Source: Variovorax paradoxus
GTDB taxonomy: Bacteria > Pseudomonadota > Gammaproteobacteria > Burkholderiales > Burkholderiaceae_C
Direction: 5' to 3'
Assembly: GCF_030811855.1 (NCBI RefSeq)
Contig: NZ_JAUSRN010000009.1
Location: forward strand, 1 to 64,000
DNA: 64,000 bases
Below the pieces are notes generated by a model. That model saw nothing but the letters and a program-made list of their open reading frames with translations. It had not been told where the DNA came from and ran no database searches. Both the position numbers and the translations under genes were made by a program. Shown here piece by piece: positions 62,324 to 64,000 of the stretch; positions within the stretch are counted from its first letter, which is position 1, and each line of letters opens with the position of its first letter.

Positions 62324-62830
62324 ATGCAACCCTTCTCATCCACCACCGTTTCGATCCAGCGCGACACGCGGGCCTGGCAGATCCAGGCCTGGGCTTCGTT
62401 CGCCGTCGCCGTGTTCCTGTGCGCCACCGGCTTGAGCTGGCTGCCGGGCGAGGCGCTGGACCGTGCGTTCATGGTGATGGGCTATGTGTTCTGCCTCAGC
62501 ACCGCTTTCATGCTGGCCAAGTTCGTGCGCGACAACCAGCACGCTGACACGAACGGTGCCGCAGGCCGCGACGTGCCGATGTGGCGCCTGGTGGTCTGGG
62601 GCAGCTTCTTCACCGCCATGGGCCTGACCGGCTGGGGCCTCGTCCGCATGGAGATCAACGACGCCTACAAGGCCTTCCTGGGCGTGAGCTGGCTCTTCCT
62701 GATCAGCTCGGCCTTCACGCTGGCCAAGACGCTGCGCGACCGCCACGAGGCCGACCTGATCGAAGCGCGCCTGCAAGGCCGCCGCGTCGCCCGCCAAGAG
62801 GCGGCTGCTTCTACCGCCTCGGCCGACTGA
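62324..62830 (+). CDS. YiaAB two-helix-domain membrane protein
   Basis: The 168-residue protein carries two copies of the YiaAB two-helix hairpin, at about residues 18-70 (QIQAWASFAVAVFLC then FMVMGYVFCLSTAFMLAK) and 85-140. The E. coli yiaA and yiaB products are of unknown function. Inner-membrane location is clear. The in-frame sequence before ATG 62324 has no family match. Confidence 0.85.
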   Translation: MQPFSSTTVSIQRDTRAWQIQAWASFAVAVFLCATGLSWLPGEALDRAFMVMGYVFCLSTAFMLAKFVRDNQHADTNGAAGRDVPMWRLVVWGSFFTAMGLTGWGLVRMEINDAYKAFLGVSWLFLISSAFTLAKTLRDRHEADLIEARLQGRRVARQEAAASTASAD

Positions 62831-62873
62831 GCGCCACTTTTCTCATCCACACATCAACCATTGAAAGACCGCC

Positions 62874-63341
62874 ATGAAAAAGTCCATTGCTTCTCTTCTG
62901 GTCGCTGCTTGCACCGTCTTCGCCAGCGCGACGCTGCCCCTTCATGCCCAGGCCCAGACCCGCGGTTCCGAGGCTTCGGCCGCACTCTCGATGCTGCCCG
63001 TGGCCTCGGTCGTGGGTGCGGCTTCAGCCGTAGGCGCGTCAGCCACGGCGGTGGTCGCGGTGCCTGCCGCGCTTTCGGTGGGCGGCTCGATGCTCACAGT
63101 GATTGCGGTCGAGGCTTCGGCCGACGGCACCGTCTACCTGCTGGAACGCGCCTCGGATGGCGCCCGCGCCAGCGTCAAGGTGATGGGCCGCGCCGCCAAC
63201 GGCGTGTCCGCGGCGGTCGGCACGGGCGTGCTGGTCAGCGTGATCGGCACCGGCATCGTGCTGTCGGCCGCGGGTGAGGTGCTGGCCTTCGTGCCGAACG
63301 CGATCGGCCGCGCGCTCTTGCACAACGAGAGGCTGTCATGA
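62874..63341 (+). CDS. small exported glycine/alanine-rich membrane protein
   Basis: This 155-residue protein has a signal peptide (MKKSIASLLVAACTVFASA; cleavage near LHAQAQ) and two hydrophobic alanine/glycine/valine-rich stretches (about residues 40-75 and 108-135). I recognise no family. It overlaps the DUF2145 gene by four bases, so the two probably function together. Confidence 0.7.
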   Translation: MKKSIASLLVAACTVFASATLPLHAQAQTRGSEASAALSMLPVASVVGAASAVGASATAVVAVPAALSVGGSMLTVIAVEASADGTVYLLERASDGARASVKVMGRAANGVSAAVGTGVLVSVIGTGIVLSAAGEVLAFVPNAIGRALLHNERLS

Positions 63342-64000
63342 AGTGCGCGCTTGTTCCCTCGCTGCTGCTTGCGCTCGCGATCGCCGTGCCATTGCAGGCA
63401 CAGGCCGGCCGCTCCTGCGAGCAGGCGAAGCCCACGGCGGAGCTGATCGTCAAGGGCATGCAGCTGGCCGAGCGCACGTCGCAGCAGCTGGATGCGAGCG
63501 GCGCCCGCGTCGTGCTCCTCGCGCGCGCCGGGCAGGATCTGAGCAAGTACGGCCTGCGCTATTCGCACCTTGGCATTGCCTACAAGACCGATGAAGGCCC
63601 GTGGCGCGTGGTGCACAAGCTCAACCAGTGCGGCACGGCGGAGGCCGCCGTGTACCGTCAGGGACTCGGCGAGTTCTTCCTCGACGACCTCTGGCGCTAC
63701 GAAGCCGCCTGGGCGGTGCCCACGCCGCAGGTGCAAACGCAGCTTCTGGCCGCGCTGCGCGAATCGCCGTCGCGCATCACCCGGCTGAACGTTGCGCCCT
63801 ACAGCATCGTGAGCTACGTGTGGGGCCAGAAGTACCAGCAGTCGAACCAGTGGGCCGTCGAGACGCTGGCTGCCGCCATGGAGCCCGCCACGATCGGCAA
63901 CCGCGCGCAGGCGCAGGCCTGGATGCAATTCAAGGGATACGAGCCGACGACGCTGCGGCTCGGACCGCTCACGCGCCTGGGCGGCCGCGTAGGCTCGGCC
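63338..64000 (+). CDS. DUF2145 protein, truncated by the window end
   Basis: The reading frame is open from ATG 63338 to the window edge (221 residues visible). It starts with a signal peptide (LLLALAIAVPLQAQAG). The mature part has SCEQAKPTAELIVKGMQLAERT, YSHLGIAYKTDEGPWRVVHKLNQC and QSNQWAVETLA, matching DUF2145, a family of exported proteins of unknown function with conserved His and Cys. The preceding small exported protein is its likely partner. Confidence 0.82.
   Translation, partial: MKCALVPSLLLALAIAVPLQAQAGRSCEQAKPTAELIVKGMQLAERTSQQLDASGARVVLLARAGQDLSKYGLRYSHLGIAYKTDEGPWRVVHKLNQCGTAEAAVYRQGLGEFFLDDLWRYEAAWAVPTPQVQTQLLAALRESPSRITRLNVAPYSIVSYVWGQKYQQSNQWAVETLAAAMEPATIGNRAQAQAWMQFKGYEPTTLRLGPLTRLGGRVGSA

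Overview
The window is a chromosomal segment of a high-GC aerobic betaproteobacterium, most likely Variovorax or a close relative in the Comamonadaceae. This rests on a dense set of Burkholderiales-type housekeeping genes (yajC-secD-secF, lysM-dprA-smg, def-fmt, pgk-pyk-fba-purC, purE-purK-tsaC, tsaB-rimI, pyrF). It also rests on an authentic ACC deaminase with its Lrp-type regulator acdR, a TctC/Bug binding protein, and a DUF1631 gene. No rRNA, tRNA, transposase, phage or CRISPR feature is visible. About 60 genes are called. No stretch above 300 bases lacks a gene.

Layout. 0-4 kb: a minus-strand operon of creatininase-family hydrolase, SsuB/TauB-like ATPase, permease and FAD oxidase. 4.2-9.4 kb: an alternative cytochrome c oxidase operon of the CoxMNOP type, with a cytochrome c-fused subunit II, subunit I, two subunit III genes and a subunit IV. 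9.4-13.2 kb: an MFS exporter, a polar amino acid permease plus binding protein, and an Lrp regulator. 13.4-17 kb: a fused indolepyruvate ferredoxin oxidoreductase. 17.2-20.5 kb: yajC-secD-secF. 20.7-29.3 kb: DUF1631, then smg, dprA and lysM on the minus strand, divergent from def-lipoprotein-fmt-azlC-azlD.

29.3-35.8 kb: a minus-strand catabolic operon (VOC protein, alpha/beta hydrolase, FAD hydroxylase, DUF2783 protein, MBL-fold protein, TctC binding protein) divergent from a LysR regulator. Its composition suggests breakdown of an aromatic or similar acid, but the substrate cannot be read from the sequence. 35.9-49.6 kb: pgk-pyk, then an accessory segment, then fba-purC, a META lipoprotein, a thioredoxin/TPR protein, and purE-purK-tsaC. 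49.7-64 kb: secreted lipase-like lipoprotein, PBP4, nudK/deoR, an EamA transporter, tsaB-rimI-UDG-like, pyrF, an HTH protein, a CREST-family membrane hydrolase, an LplT-Aas-like fusion, a YiaAB protein, and a small exported protein followed by a DUF2145 gene cut by the window edge.

The most interesting part is the accessory segment between pyk and fba, about 38.6-41.2 kb. It carries a lipoprotein, an HELGH zincin with a glutamine-rich tail, and a coiled-coil single-membrane-pass protein. A decayed, internally deleted copy of the lipoprotein gene lies just upstream. I read this as a possible interbacterial effector/immunity locus, which is inference. The second notable observation is that the alternative oxidase lacks the canonical Mg-site ligands in both subunit I and subunit II.
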